NCBI GenBank assembly: GCA_949292775.1
Contig: CASFBL010000021.1
Coordinates: forward strand, 1 to 64,000
Direction of reading: 5' to 3'
DNA: 64,000 bases
From: an uncultured Eubacteriales bacterium
Lineage (GTDB): Bacteria > Bacillota > Clostridia > Oscillospirales > Acutalibacteraceae
The position numbers and the translations under genes were made by a program. The notes below the pieces were generated by a model. The model was not told where the DNA came from and searched no databases. It worked only from the letters and a program-made list of their open reading frames with translations. Shown one piece after another: positions 40,429 to 49,513 of this stretch (position 1 is its first letter; the number at the start of each line of letters is the position of its first letter).

Positions 40429-41661
40429 GTGCGTTCTGAATACATACCAAGTCTGATAGCGATGCTTATCTGCATTATTCTGTCGGCCTATTTTTCCGCA
40501 ACGGAAACAGCTTTTTCTTCCCTCAACAAGACCCGAATCAAGGTCCTTATGGAAAAAGGAAGCAAAAAGGCAAAACTGACCTATAAGCTGGTGGAAAACT
40601 ATGACAAGCTGATTTCCACTGTGCTCATTGGCAACAATATCGTAAATATTGCGGTTTCTTCGATTGCAACGCTTTTGTTTGTAAAACTTCTGGGCGATAT
40701 CGGTGCAACCGTTTCCACAGTCGTTATTACTGTTGTTGTGCTTATTTTCGGTGAAATCACGCCGAAAAGCGTTGCAAAGGATTACCCCGAAAAATTCGCC
40801 ATGTTTTCGGCACCTTTCATCAACTTTTTGATTTTGGTACTCACGCCGCTGAACTTTTTGTTTTCCGCGTGGAAAAAACTGGTCAGCAAGTTGTTTAAAT
40901 CGGGCGACGACATGAAAATGTCACAGGTAGAATTGCTGATGATGCTGGAAGAGGCAGAGCAGGAAGGCGGCTTAAACGAAAATGAAGGCGAGCTTCTGCG
41001 CAACGCTGTGGAATTCAGCGACCTTGTGGTCAAAGATATTTTGACTCATCGTGTAGATTTAGAGGCTGTCAGCATAGACGCAACCAAAAAAGAGATTGCC
41101 GCCGTTTTTACCGAGTCGCACTTTTCAAGACTTTTGGTTTACGAAAACAGCATTGACAACATCGTCGGCGTGCTCCATTTGAAAGATTTTTACAAAGGCA
41201 CCGGCATAACCGACGCCCCTATTCGTAAAATCATGACGCCGCCACTCTTTATCCACCAAACCGAAAAGGTTGACAAGCTTTTACAGATGCTGCAATCGAG
41301 CAAGTCGCACATGGCGGTCGTAATTGACGAATACGGCGGTACGCTCGGCGTTGTTACCATGGAAGATATTTTAGAAGAATTGGTCGGCGAAATCTGGGAT
41401 GAGCACGACGAGGTGGAAAATCCGATTCAAAAGGTAGATGCGCAGACCTATATCGTAGACGGCGCGGTCACTTTGGACGATTTTTGCGCCGCACTGGATA
41501 TGGAAATCGAATCGGACAGCGTTTCAGTGGGCGGTTGGGTCATGGAAGAACTCGGTCGGATTCCCGATGAGGGAGACAGCTTCCAATATAAAAACCTGAC
41601 AGTCACCGTCACAAAAACGGATGAACACCGGGTAGAGAGCATAACAGTCACGCTGAAATGA
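40429..41661 (+). CDS. CNNM/CBS/CorC_HlyC membrane protein (hemolysin-family transporter-like)
   Basis: A 410-residue protein. DUF21/CNNM transmembrane domain at about 1-190 (ATETAFSSLNKTRIKVLMEK, then VLIFGEITPKSVAKDYPEKF). CBS pair at about 205-325 (KDILTHRVDLEAVS, HMAVVIDEYGGTLGVVTMED). CorC_HlyC domain to the end. Family members are implicated in Mg2+/Co2+ homeostasis. Start GTG 40429 with AAGGAG about 11 bases upstream. It is expressed behind a leader peptide and terminator, which suggests ion-responsive attenuation (inference). Confidence 0.92.
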   Translation: MRSEYIPSLIAMLICIILSAYFSATETAFSSLNKTRIKVLMEKGSKKAKLTYKLVENYDKLISTVLIGNNIVNIAVSSIATLLFVKLLGDIGATVSTVVITVVVLIFGEITPKSVAKDYPEKFAMFSAPFINFLILVLTPLNFLFSAWKKLVSKLFKSGDDMKMSQVELLMMLEEAEQEGGLNENEGELLRNAVEFSDLVVKDILTHRVDLEAVSIDATKKEIAAVFTESHFSRLLVYENSIDNIVGVLHLKDFYKGTGITDAPIRKIMTPPLFIHQTEKVDKLLQMLQSSKSHMAVVIDEYGGTLGVVTMEDILEELVGEIWDEHDEVENPIQKVDAQTYIVDGAVTLDDFCAALDMEIESDSVSVGGWVMEELGRIPDEGDSFQYKNLTVTVTKTDEHRVESITVTLK

Positions 41662-41694
41662 AACACCCTCTAAAAAAAGAGGAAAGATAACAAC

Positions 41695-41728
41695 ACAGGC
41701 TTGCTTTTCTCGGCAAGCCTGTGTTGCT
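41695..41728 (+). terminator. Strong hairpin after the CBS-domain gene
   Basis: AACACAGGCTTGC...GCAAGCCTGTGTT, 13-bp perfect stem, followed by a weak T content. It may stabilise the mRNA end or act with the hairpin 90 bases on. Confidence 0.5.
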
Positions 41729-41782
41729 GTAATTCAAGCATCCGTACGCGCTCCTTCCCTGTCGTTTTACGAAGCACAAGAA

Positions 41783-41814
41783 AAAGCAACCGTCGGAAAG
41801 ACGGTTGCTTTTAA
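41783..41814. terminator. Bidirectional terminator between convergent genes
   Basis: AAAAGCAACCGTC-GGAAA-GACGGTTGCTTTT, perfect stem with A/T flanks on both sides, between the CBS gene and the leftward XRE gene. Confidence 0.85.
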
Positions 41815-41827
41815 AATGCTGATGCTG

Positions 41828-42838
41828 TCAAATCTGCTTAAAAATAAAGGCAAATGAACCGTATATGCATAAAAGAATTGTCATTATTACGCCGACTGCT
41901 ATGTTTTTCTTATACCTATATCCTTTTGATTTCAGTACAAATCCAAAAATAATAGATGCAATCGGAATAGGTGTCATCAAAAAGAACAGCCACATATTTT
42001 CCACGAACAGTCCGTTTGCGCTTGAAAACGCATTGACCAAAGCCAATGCACCCATGATGGACAAAATAGAAGCGATGAATAAGATATTGGATATAATTCT
42101 CCACTTATTTTGAACGGCGGCCTCGACCGTTTTTGACGGATTATTATACATATAGGAATAAAATGCGGAGTTTTCTTTCAAATCGCTTCTTCGCACAAGA
42201 AACGATTGCCCGCCGAAACAGAGAAACAACCAATCGCCAAACTGTTGGATTTGTTCAATATCCTTGTAATAGCATTTTGACGCTCGGTTTTTTTCGTTTT
42301 CTCTGTAAATATTTATTTCCATATAATCCTCGAAAAGTTTATATTCATAAGTGGAGGCACAAATCCGATCCGTGCTTTTTTTCCAATTCTTGTAATATGT
42401 ACGAACTCCTTTTATATAAAAGGCCACACCCATATACAGCATGCCGAAAACGAGGCCTATCATAGCATCCGGTGCAGAAGAGCTGATAAATAACACAATC
42501 AGAAAAATACAAATACATATAAAACAAGCGGTTTTGACATACATATTTCTACTTTGCAGCCGATATATTTTTTTCAACTCCGTTTTGTCATAGTGAAATT
42601 GGTATGCTTCGCTTGGCTCGGGGTCAGAATCTTTTTTGTTCTCTCCGACATCTAATATCTCATCAATCGAAACACCAACTATATCGCGCAGTCGAATTAA
42701 GTTATCGATTGTCGGGACGGTTTGATCTTTCTCCCACAAACTAATCGTCTGCCGGCTCACAAACAATTTTTGCCCTAACTCTTCTTGAGACATTCCGAGC
42801 TGTTTTCTGTATATTTGGATTTTTTCACCCAGTGTCAT
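41828..42838 (-). CDS. XRE-family regulator fused to a YcxB-like membrane domain
   Basis: A 336-residue protein. N-terminal HTH at about 1-60 (QLGMSQEELGQKLFVSRQTI, SLWEKDQTVP). Two TM helices follow, then a soluble YcxB-like segment (YEYKLFEDYMEINIYRENEK, LFLCFGGQSFLVRRSDLKEN), then three to four more TM helices. A membrane-tethered DNA-binding protein is implied. The signal is unknown. GGAGG precedes ATG 42838 by seven bases. It is monocistronic with a shared terminator. Confidence 0.82.
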   Translation of the reverse strand: MTLGEKIQIYRKQLGMSQEELGQKLFVSRQTISLWEKDQTVPTIDNLIRLRDIVGVSIDEILDVGENKKDSDPEPSEAYQFHYDKTELKKIYRLQSRNMYVKTACFICICIFLIVLFISSSAPDAMIGLVFGMLYMGVAFYIKGVRTYYKNWKKSTDRICASTYEYKLFEDYMEINIYRENEKNRASKCYYKDIEQIQQFGDWLFLCFGGQSFLVRRSDLKENSAFYSYMYNNPSKTVEAAVQNKWRIISNILFIASILSIMGALALVNAFSSANGLFVENMWLFFLMTPIPIASIIFGFVLKSKGYRYKKNIAVGVIMTILLCIYGSFAFIFKQI

Positions 42839-43052
42839 AAAGCCGCCTCCTTTTGCCAACTTTAATTATAGCAAAAAAACTTGATTCATGGAAGAAAATA
42901 TTACTTGCCTTTGTCAAGCAGGGCTTGCGCCGCTAACAGTTTGACCGCTGCGCCAACCCCCGCTTCGCTTTATCGCACCCGGCGGCGCCGGCAGGCGTTG
43001 CAGGGCGAGACACGCTCACCGGTCTTACAATCCTAAATATTTTATGGCAAAA

Positions 43053-43075
43053 GAAAAACAGCCGTCAGTTTGACG
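43053..43075 (-). terminator. Terminator of tRNA-fMet
   Basis: Minus strand AACAGTCGTCA...TGACGGCTGTT followed by TTTC. The rest of 42.86-43.05 kb is GC-rich with no gene or RNA I can identify. Confidence 0.65.
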
Positions 43076-43086
43076 ACTGTTTTAAA

Positions 43087-43163
<77 letters not shown>

Positions 43164-43193
43164 ATATCTGATGCACTCGCTGAATGCTTTAGT

Positions 43194-43222
43194 ATAATAC
43201 TACTTTTCATGGCGTTTGTCAA
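43194..43222 (-). promoter_or_regulatory. Promoter of tRNA-fMet
   Basis: Minus strand TTGACA, 17-base spacer, TATTAT (43194-43199). Confidence 0.75.
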
Positions 43223-43400
43223 GAATTTTTCTGAATTTTCTTTTTAACCGGCATGCTTTTGTTGTTCTGTACTTGATTTTATGCATACTTCTTTAAAAAT
43301 ATATCCTTATTTCCGATTTTCGGGCAAAATATTGCTTTTTTATTTGGGAATTGTTACAATAAAGAAAAATCGGTTTTTTCCGATTCACGGGGGATTTTTT

Positions 43401-44843
43401 ATGAAAAAACGCATTGGTTTTCGTTTGTTTTCAAGCTTTCTTGCCCTTGTATTTTTTATGTTGAGCTTTTCCGCCTGCTCGGTTAAAGTGAAAAGCTCTG
43501 ATTTCTTTGCGGATTACAGCTTAAAGCAAAGCGCTGTGTTCCGCGACAGTGACGGGAACGAAGTGAAGCCCAAATTCAGCGGCAAAGACGGTGACTACAT
43601 CGACATCACCTTTTCAGAGCCGGTCAGCGTCAACACGCTTGTGCTTTACGAAAAAGGCGACAACATCACTGAATTTGAAATTTTCATAAACCGCAACGGC
43701 ACCTTCGAATCGATTTATAAGCAGGACAAAGTCGGCGAATTCCGTTATTGTGCGTTTAACCCGGAAACCACAAATGCTTTGCGCCTGCAAATTCAAAAGA
43801 CCAGAGAAGGTTCTTTTTCACTTAAAGATATTGATGTTTTAAACGCTGTGCACGCACGCACTTCATTTGGCGTGACCGCCTATGCCGTTACAGACACCAT
43901 TTTGTCCCCCGACAGCATTGACCCCACGCATTTGCAAATCATTTCCGATTTCATTTTGTTCAGCGCGGTCACCTTCGACGAGAACGGCAACCTGACCTAC
44001 AACGATTTCACGCTGGATGACAAAACAATTTCCGGCGAAGAAGCGCTGAAAATAGCCATTAAAAATATCCGGGCTGCACAAGGCAACAGCTCCCCCGCCA
44101 TTTACATCAACCTGTTAGGTCCCGACGGCGATGTGGACACCAAAGAAGCGAAGCACAATCAAGTCTTCGAAGAACACGCTGACACGCTGATTGCGGAAAT
44201 TCAAAAATTGCTTGACACCTTTGGCGCGGACGGCGTGTCGTTTGACTATGAATACCCTTATAAAAAATCGGGCTGGAAAGCATACAGCAATTTTCTTGTA
44301 GCGCTTGACAAGGCTATCCCGGACAAAAAAATCAGTGTTGCACTGGGACCCTGGGGCGGCAAACTCACCGATGACGCTAAAGAAGCTGTTGATAACTATG
44401 AATGGATGAGTTACGACCTGTTCGATGAAGACGGTTATCATGCACCCTTCTCGGTTGCCACAGATACGGCGGATTTCTTAAATTCCAGTGGGTACGACCT
44501 GCAAAAGAGTGCGCTGGGCGTGCCGTTTTACGGCAGACCGACCGACCAATCCGCGATTTGGACCAACTATTATGAGTGTGCCGAGCGTCTCGGAAAATAC
44601 GGCAATATCGACACAGCCCCGCTGAAAACCACCTTGTTAGAGGGCGGCGAAACGACGGAGGAAACCGTAACAACACCGCGTTATTTGAATTCTTACCAAA
44701 TGGTATTTGATAAAACCGCCTTTGCCTATGATTATGGGTTCGGCGGCATGATGGTTTGGCACTATGCCTGCGACGCCAAAGCGGACACCGGTCTTTCCCT
44801 GTTCGAAGCAATGGCAGAGGCTGTTCTTTCCCGTCAGCCTTAA
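43401..44843 (+). CDS. GH18-like lipoprotein with N-terminal discoidin-like domain
   Basis: A 480-residue secreted lipoprotein with lipobox FSAC near residue 26. Residues of about 40-165 form a beta-rich carbohydrate-binding-like domain (YIDITFSEPVSVNTLVLYEK). The catalytic GH18-type barrel carries DGVSFDYEYPYKKSGW, the D-x-x-D-x-E motif, then KISVALGPWGG and MMVWHYACDAK. Likely substrate: chitin, peptidoglycan or N-glycan chitobiose. A spore-cortex YaaH-like role is possible, but LysM domains are absent. Start 43401 with GGGGG upstream. pyrB follows after 34 bases. Confidence 0.78.
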   Translation: MKKRIGFRLFSSFLALVFFMLSFSACSVKVKSSDFFADYSLKQSAVFRDSDGNEVKPKFSGKDGDYIDITFSEPVSVNTLVLYEKGDNITEFEIFINRNGTFESIYKQDKVGEFRYCAFNPETTNALRLQIQKTREGSFSLKDIDVLNAVHARTSFGVTAYAVTDTILSPDSIDPTHLQIISDFILFSAVTFDENGNLTYNDFTLDDKTISGEEALKIAIKNIRAAQGNSSPAIYINLLGPDGDVDTKEAKHNQVFEEHADTLIAEIQKLLDTFGADGVSFDYEYPYKKSGWKAYSNFLVALDKAIPDKKISVALGPWGGKLTDDAKEAVDNYEWMSYDLFDEDGYHAPFSVATDTADFLNSSGYDLQKSALGVPFYGRPTDQSAIWTNYYECAERLGKYGNIDTAPLKTTLLEGGETTEETVTTPRYLNSYQMVFDKTAFAYDYGFGGMMVWHYACDAKADTGLSLFEAMAEAVLSRQP

Positions 44844-44877
44844 CTTTCTGTAAATTTTCTTTAGGAGATGTTTCTAT

Positions 44878-45948
44878 ATGCAAGCACGCAACCTCATTGA
44901 CCTCGAAGACATTTCGAAGGAAGATTTGGACGAGATTATCCATCTCGCCGGCATGATTAAGGCAAATCCGTCCATTTTCACGGATGCCTGTCACGGTAAA
45001 ATCATGGCGACCTTGTTTTATGAGCCGTCGACCCGCACGCAGATGTCTTTCCAAACCGCTATGCTGCGCTTAGGCGGACAGATTATTGGGTTTGACAACC
45101 CCTCGAATGCTTCAGTTTCCAAAGGCGAAAGCCTGAAAGACACCATTCGCGTCGTCAGCGGTTATGCCGATGTGATTGTGATGCGCAACCCGGTTGAAGG
45201 TTCGGCGCTGGCAGCTTCGCTCTATTCCAAGAGCCCCATTATCAACGCAGGCGACGGCGGACATCTCCACCCGACCCAAACGCTTACCGACCTTGTCACA
45301 CTTTCTTATGAAAAAGGCACGCTGGAAGGGCTTACGATTGGTCTTTGCGGCGACATGAAAAACGGCAGAACCGTACATTCGCTGATTAAAACACTTTCTA
45401 AATACAAAGGCAACCGCTTTATCATGATTTCCACCCCGCAGCTGCAAATGCCGGAATATGTGATTGATGTCTTGAAAGAAAGCGGTTGCGAATACAGCTT
45501 CTCGGACAGCTTGGAAAAATCCATTGCCGACCTGGATGTGCTTTATATGACCCGTATTCAGCAGGAACGCTTTGCCTCACGCGAGGAATATGAAGCACAA
45601 AAAGGCGTTTATGTGCTGGACGAACAGAAAATGCAGCTTGCAAAGCCGGATTTGGTCGTATTGCACCCCCTGCCCCGTGTGGACGAAATCACCGTTGGTG
45701 TAGACGACGACCCGCGTGCAAAATATTTCGCACAGGCAGAATACGGCATGTATGCCCGTATGGCACTGATTATCATGATGCTTACGAACCGCAAAGGCAC
45801 ATTGCCGCCCACCGTCCACAGTTCGGACACACGCTGCTGCAAAAACCCGCGCTGTGTTACAAACACGGAAGCCTATGTGCCGCATCTATTTTATGAAAAC
45901 GGGGGAAAGGCGGTCTGCAAATTCTGCGACAGCCTTTTGGACGAATGA
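44878..45948 (+). CDS. pyrB: Aspartate carbamoyltransferase with fused PyrI-like zinc motif
   Basis: A 356-residue enzyme for the committed step of pyrimidine synthesis. The carbamoyl-phosphate loop is YEPSTRTQMSF (the usual fifth residue Arg is Gln). HPTQTLTDLVTL and LHPLPRVDEI follow. The last 45 residues hold CCKNPRCVTNTEAYV and AVCKFCDSLLDE, a Cx4C...Cx2C site like the zinc domain of the regulatory chain PyrI. No separate pyrI or other pyr gene is nearby. GGAGATG precedes ATG 44878, and the next gene overlaps at ATGA. Confidence 0.93.
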   Translation: MQARNLIDLEDISKEDLDEIIHLAGMIKANPSIFTDACHGKIMATLFYEPSTRTQMSFQTAMLRLGGQIIGFDNPSNASVSKGESLKDTIRVVSGYADVIVMRNPVEGSALAASLYSKSPIINAGDGGHLHPTQTLTDLVTLSYEKGTLEGLTIGLCGDMKNGRTVHSLIKTLSKYKGNRFIMISTPQLQMPEYVIDVLKESGCEYSFSDSLEKSIADLDVLYMTRIQQERFASREEYEAQKGVYVLDEQKMQLAKPDLVVLHPLPRVDEITVGVDDDPRAKYFAQAEYGMYARMALIIMMLTNRKGTLPPTVHSSDTRCCKNPRCVTNTEAYVPHLFYENGGKAVCKFCDSLLDE

Positions 45949-46511
45949 AAGCACTTATCTTATTCGGCTCCCCAAAACGGAACAGCCACACAGCAAGACT
46001 CACAGGCGCGTTTTTAAAGGGGCTTTCCAAATCTTTTGAAGTGGAAATCGTCCGGTTGTTTGACTTGAAGCCCACACCTTGTAACGACTGCGGTTATTGC
46101 AAGGCTGCGGACGGCTGTTCTAAAAAGGATTTGGATGAATTTATGAAACACTATGCCGAAGCAGATCTCATCGTCGTTGCGTCGCCGGTTTATCTCGACG
46201 CTTTTCCTGCGCCGATGAAAGCTTTGTTTGACAGGTTTCAGCGCTTTTTCTGTGCGCGTTTTCGCCGCCACATTGAAAAACCGATTGAAAAACCCAAGCA
46301 GGCTGTTCTGCTATTGACTGCCGGTGCAGATGGTACGGATGCACAGACAATTTTGGAAAAACAGGTTCGGCGCGCTTTTTCTGTGATGAACACCAATTTG
46401 TGCGTCACCATTCTCTGTGAGCACACCGATGCGCACGAGGTATCCGACGCCGATTTGCAGCGTGCTTTTGAGCTCGGAAAAACAATTTCTTGTAAAGGGA
46501 TGCAATTATGA
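45945..46511 (+). CDS. NADPH-dependent FMN reductase / flavodoxin-fold oxidoreductase
   Basis: A 188-residue protein. LILFGSPKRNSHTARLTGAF is the FMN phosphate loop, followed by PCNDCGYCKAADGCSKKDLD, a four-Cys patch, and IVVASPVYLDAFPAPMKALF. This resembles the multimeric-flavodoxin WrbA/iron-sulfur flavoprotein-like subgroup, where the cysteines can bind a cluster. ATGA overlap with pyrB and with trxA shows an operon. Probably a redox partner of the thioredoxin (inference). Confidence 0.85.
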   Translation: MKALILFGSPKRNSHTARLTGAFLKGLSKSFEVEIVRLFDLKPTPCNDCGYCKAADGCSKKDLDEFMKHYAEADLIVVASPVYLDAFPAPMKALFDRFQRFFCARFRRHIEKPIEKPKQAVLLLTAGADGTDAQTILEKQVRRAFSVMNTNLCVTILCEHTDAHEVSDADLQRAFELGKTISCKGMQL

Positions 46512-46825
46512 ATATCACACAAATCACATTGGACAACTTTCAAGCGGAGGTTTCCAAAAGCGACAAACCGGTTTTGCTGGATTTCTATGCGGACTGGTGC
46601 GGTCCCTGTCAGGTGGTTTCCGCAGAACTTGAAGCCTTTGCGGCAGAAAACGACACAGTTAAAGTCTGCAAAGTCAATACGGACACGCAGGCTGTTCTTG
46701 CGAGTATGTACGGCATTCTTTCCATTCCGACACTGCTTTTGGTGCGGGGCGGCAAAGAGTTTGCCCGCCACACCGGTGGCTGCGAAAAACAGGACATTGC
46801 AAACTTTGTAGCTTCTAACTTATAA
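46508..46825 (+). CDS. trxA: Thioredoxin
   Basis: A 105-residue thioredoxin fold. DFYADWCGPCQVV active site at about residue 28-36, cis-Pro in SIPTLLLVRGGKE. Standard length. Starts within the stop region of the oxidoreductase gene, so translation is coupled. General disulphide reductant; no thioredoxin reductase is adjacent. Confidence 0.93.
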   Translation: MNITQITLDNFQAEVSKSDKPVLLDFYADWCGPCQVVSAELEAFAAENDTVKVCKVNTDTQAVLASMYGILSIPTLLLVRGGKEFARHTGGCEKQDIANFVASNL

Positions 46826-46843
46826 TCGGTATATAATAAGCAA

Positions 46844-46870
46844 GCCCCCGAAAGCACGGCTTCCGGGGGC
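46844..46870. terminator. Bidirectional terminator between trxA and the leftward gene
   Basis: GCCCCCGAAAGC (46844-46855) pairs with GCTTCCGGGGGC (46859-46870) with one mismatch, between convergent genes. Confidence 0.75.
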
Positions 46871-46890
46871 AGTTTATGTTTAAAGGCGGA

Positions 46891-47502
46891 TTATGCGTCT
46901 GGCAAGATTGCTTCCGGCACATAATAAATTTTGCGCGACAGTGTTTGTTCGTCCGCCGCGGACTGCGCATCGTCTGCATAGCCGCTGTAAGACACTTCGC
47001 AATAGGTGTCCTCCCACTGCACGGTAATAGAATCCAAATCACCGGAAAATCCATATAACACAGCAGAATTTCGATAAGACATCAAAAACGGAGAATACCG
47101 CTTATATACATACACGGTCGGGTCGCCGAAAGAAGCATTCTCTTCCACAAAAAGCTTATGGTTTTTATCGGTCGCGAGATCACTTTCTGAGTAAGAGACA
47201 GCATTTGCAGCGGAAATACCGGCTGCCGCAACCACAAAAACTGCACACAGCAAACAAAGCACCGTTTGCAGCATGCGTTTGAGCACTTTATCAGCGCCTG
47301 TGTCATGCTTGACAGATAAAAGATGGCAAAAACAAACGGTAAGAGCAACTGACGAAACAATCAACGGCAGCGCAAGCCAAGCATGCACAGGCCTGCCGAA
47401 AAAGCAAACTGACCAACCGCAGAATTCCATGACAGCAGCCGCCGCAGACAATATAAATAGTATGGAGGAAACCCCAAGCACCCATTTCATAGCTTTACGC
47501 AT
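46891..47502 (-). CDS. Membrane protein of unknown function (203 aa)
   Basis: Three TM helices in the first 115 residues (WVLGVSSILFILSAAAAVME, LPLIVSSVALTVCFCHLL, MLQTVLCLLCAVFVVAAAGI), then an extracytoplasmic domain of about 90 residues (SASFGDPTVYVYKRYSPFLM-like segment, VQWEDTYCEVSYSGYADDAQ). I do not recognise a family. Start ATG 47502 has GGATGG upstream; ATG 47514 is possible. Confidence 0.65.
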   Translation of the reverse strand: MRKAMKWVLGVSSILFILSAAAAVMEFCGWSVCFFGRPVHAWLALPLIVSSVALTVCFCHLLSVKHDTGADKVLKRMLQTVLCLLCAVFVVAAAGISAANAVSYSESDLATDKNHKLFVEENASFGDPTVYVYKRYSPFLMSYRNSAVLYGFSGDLDSITVQWEDTYCEVSYSGYADDAQSAADEQTLSRKIYYVPEAILPDA

Positions 47503-47605
47503 GACAATGACCATCCTATGATAATATTCTACCACATATTGTATATTAAAAATGAAAATTGGTCAATTTATAAATAAAAAAAGGTAATTTTTTGTGTTGA
47601 ATTGC

Positions 47606-47634
47606 TTGACATATGTCTATAGATATAGTAAAAT
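47606..47634 (+). promoter_or_regulatory. Promoter of the secreted duplicated-domain protein
   Basis: TTGACA (47606-47611), 17-base spacer, TAAAAT (47629-47634). AT-rich upstream region suggests strong expression. Confidence 0.75.
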
Positions 47635-47693
47635 AATCCTGTCTAAATGAGCTTCGGCTCATAAATTATGAAAGAAAAAGAGGGACTTAGACT

Positions 47694-48563
47694 ATGAAAA
47701 AGGTTATTGCCGCAATTTTGGCACTCTCGCTGGTGTTCGCATTCAGCTTGACTTCCTTTGCAGATTATTTGCCGAATGAGGAACAACACTTAACCACAAT
47801 TCTCAACACGGTTAAGAACGGTCCCGGCAACGCTGCTTTGAGCAAAGCGCAGATTAAAAGTTTGCAGAATAACGGGTATGATAAGCCCGTTATCAAATAC
47901 TGTCTGGATAAGCTGAAAGCAAACGGCAGTATTGATGACACGCGTTATACAAATCTTATTGCTGCTTGGGAAGCTGCTCCGGATACTGAAAATCCGAAAA
48001 TCACTATGCAGCCCGGCACACCTCCCACTTCGGCAACGACTGCTCCGGCAACTACATCTGGCAGTGGTGAAACCACAACAAGCGGTGGTTCTCTGTTCCC
48101 CGATCTGACTCTGCCCAATCTTCCTGATATTACGCTTCCCGACATCAACTTTGACGAGATCGTTTCCGCTGAAGAATTGATTCAGAAATTGAAAGATGCC
48201 GGCATTCCGGCAAGCGCAATGCAGACTGTTGTTGACGCTTTGCACAGCGCTGGTGTGATTGATGACGACATGTACAATGATGCTACCAATCTGATCAATG
48301 CAAACGAGCCCACTTCTGAATCCTCAAACGAAGGCGGCATCGGCGGCTTCCTTGGCGGCGTTTTTGACAAGGTTTCCGGTCTGTTTGGCGGTTTGTTCGG
48401 CGGCGGAGATGACACTACTGGTGATTCCGGTAACAACGGTGGTTCTTCCGATGAATTCGGCGGTTCCGATGCTACTGGTGATACTGCACTGATTTCTGTT
48501 GTTGCTGTTGCAGCAGTTGCGGGTGCTGCGCTTCTTCTGACCAAGAAAAAAGAAGACAAATAA
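47694..48563 (+). CDS. Secreted, wall-associated protein with duplicated helical domain
   Basis: A 289-residue protein. Signal peptide to about residue 24 (ending SLTSFA). A first helical unit, AQIKSLQNNGYDKPVIKYCL, DKLKANGSIDDTRYTNLIAA, is repeated later as AEELIQKLKDAGIPASAMQT, VVDALHSAGVIDDDMYNDAT. The linkers are Thr/Pro-, Pro/Asp- and Gly-rich. The end GSDATGDTALISVVAVAAVA, then LLLTKKKEDK resembles a sortase signal with ATGD instead of PxTG. Function unknown; strong promoter and terminator suggest an abundant surface protein. Confidence 0.72.
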   Translation: MKKVIAAILALSLVFAFSLTSFADYLPNEEQHLTTILNTVKNGPGNAALSKAQIKSLQNNGYDKPVIKYCLDKLKANGSIDDTRYTNLIAAWEAAPDTENPKITMQPGTPPTSATTAPATTSGSGETTTSGGSLFPDLTLPNLPDITLPDINFDEIVSAEELIQKLKDAGIPASAMQTVVDALHSAGVIDDDMYNDATNLINANEPTSESSNEGGIGGFLGGVFDKVSGLFGGLFGGGDDTTGDSGNNGGSSDEFGGSDATGDTALISVVAVAAVAGAALLLTKKKEDK

Positions 48564-48585
48564 GTCCCGTAAAATAAATTGATTT

Positions 48586-48618
48586 CAAGCGGCTTCTTTT
48601 TGAGGCCGCTTGTTTTTT
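48586..48618 (+). terminator. Terminator of the secreted protein gene
   Basis: CAAGCGGC...GCCGCTTG followed by TTTTTT. Confidence 0.85.
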
Positions 48619-48686
48619 ATGCTTTTTTATGATATACTTGTTCTGTTGTTTTCAAATCCAACAACCGATTGAACGGGAGTGATGTT

Positions 48687-49451
48687 ATGGTATTGACGAT
48701 TGATATTGGGAATACAAATATCAATATTGGGCTTTTTGATGAGGATAAGCTCACTATGAGCGCGCGTTTTGCAACTGAGCGGCGCAAAACAGATGATCAG
48801 TTTGCCATAGATTTTAGCAATTTGTTTTCCATGCATAGCATCATTCCCACGGAGATTTCCGGCGGGATTATAAGTTCTGTTGTGCCGGAAATTACTGCGC
48901 CCGTGCAGCGAGCGATGGAACGGCTTATAAAGAATAAAATTTTGGTTTTACAGCCCGGCATTAAAACAGGGCTCAACATATTGATTGATAATCCTGCACA
49001 ACTTGGTTCTGACCTTGCCGCAGGGGCGGTTGGTGCGGCAGCGCAATACCCCCTCCCCGCCTTTGTCGTCGATCTTGGAACTGCGACTAAAATCTATGCG
49101 ATTGACAAGCAAAAAGGATTTCGCGGCTGCATGATTGCGCCTGGTGTTGCCATTTCTTTAGAAGCCTTGACCGACCGCAGTTCGTTACTGCCCACAATCA
49201 ATTTGGAACCGCCGAAAAAGGCGTGCGGTACCAATTCAGTTGAAAGCATGCAGAGCGGTGTTATTCTCGGCACAGCTGCTATGATTGACGGTCTTTTAGA
49301 CCGTTTTACTGACGAGCTCGGAACTCCGGCAAGTGTAATTGCGACCGGGGGCCTTTCCTCGTTTATTGCGCCGGTCTGCAAGCATAACTTACAGTTAGAT
49401 GCGCACCTGATTTTGTCAGGTCTTCGCACTATATATGAAAAGAACAAATAA
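48687..49451 (+). CDS. coaX: Type III pantothenate kinase
   Basis: A 254-residue enzyme for the first step of CoA synthesis. LTIDIGNTNINIGLFDEDKL is the N-terminal ASKHA phosphate motif, PAQLGSDLAAGAVGAAAQYP the pantothenate-binding part, VVDLGTATKIYAID the second phosphate motif (usual FGTATT is altered), and ATGGLSSFI the adenosine motif. GGGAGTGATGTT precedes ATG 48687. The adjacent ECF S gene would supply pantothenate. Confidence 0.93.
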   Translation: MVLTIDIGNTNINIGLFDEDKLTMSARFATERRKTDDQFAIDFSNLFSMHSIIPTEISGGIISSVVPEITAPVQRAMERLIKNKILVLQPGIKTGLNILIDNPAQLGSDLAAGAVGAAAQYPLPAFVVDLGTATKIYAIDKQKGFRGCMIAPGVAISLEALTDRSSLLPTINLEPPKKACGTNSVESMQSGVILGTAAMIDGLLDRFTDELGTPASVIATGGLSSFIAPVCKHNLQLDAHLILSGLRTIYEKNK

Positions 49452-49513
49452 ATAACCTTCGTTTAATTTTGCGCTGCATCCGGCAACGGAGCAACAGCAA
49501 GGAGGAATATATT

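Noticed and set aside
42900..43040. GC-rich stretch after the XRE-YcxB gene, considered as an RNA gene
   Set aside because: No tRNA, riboswitch or SRP-like core could be recognised, and the hairpins are not convincing. Left as unexplained intergenic sequence.
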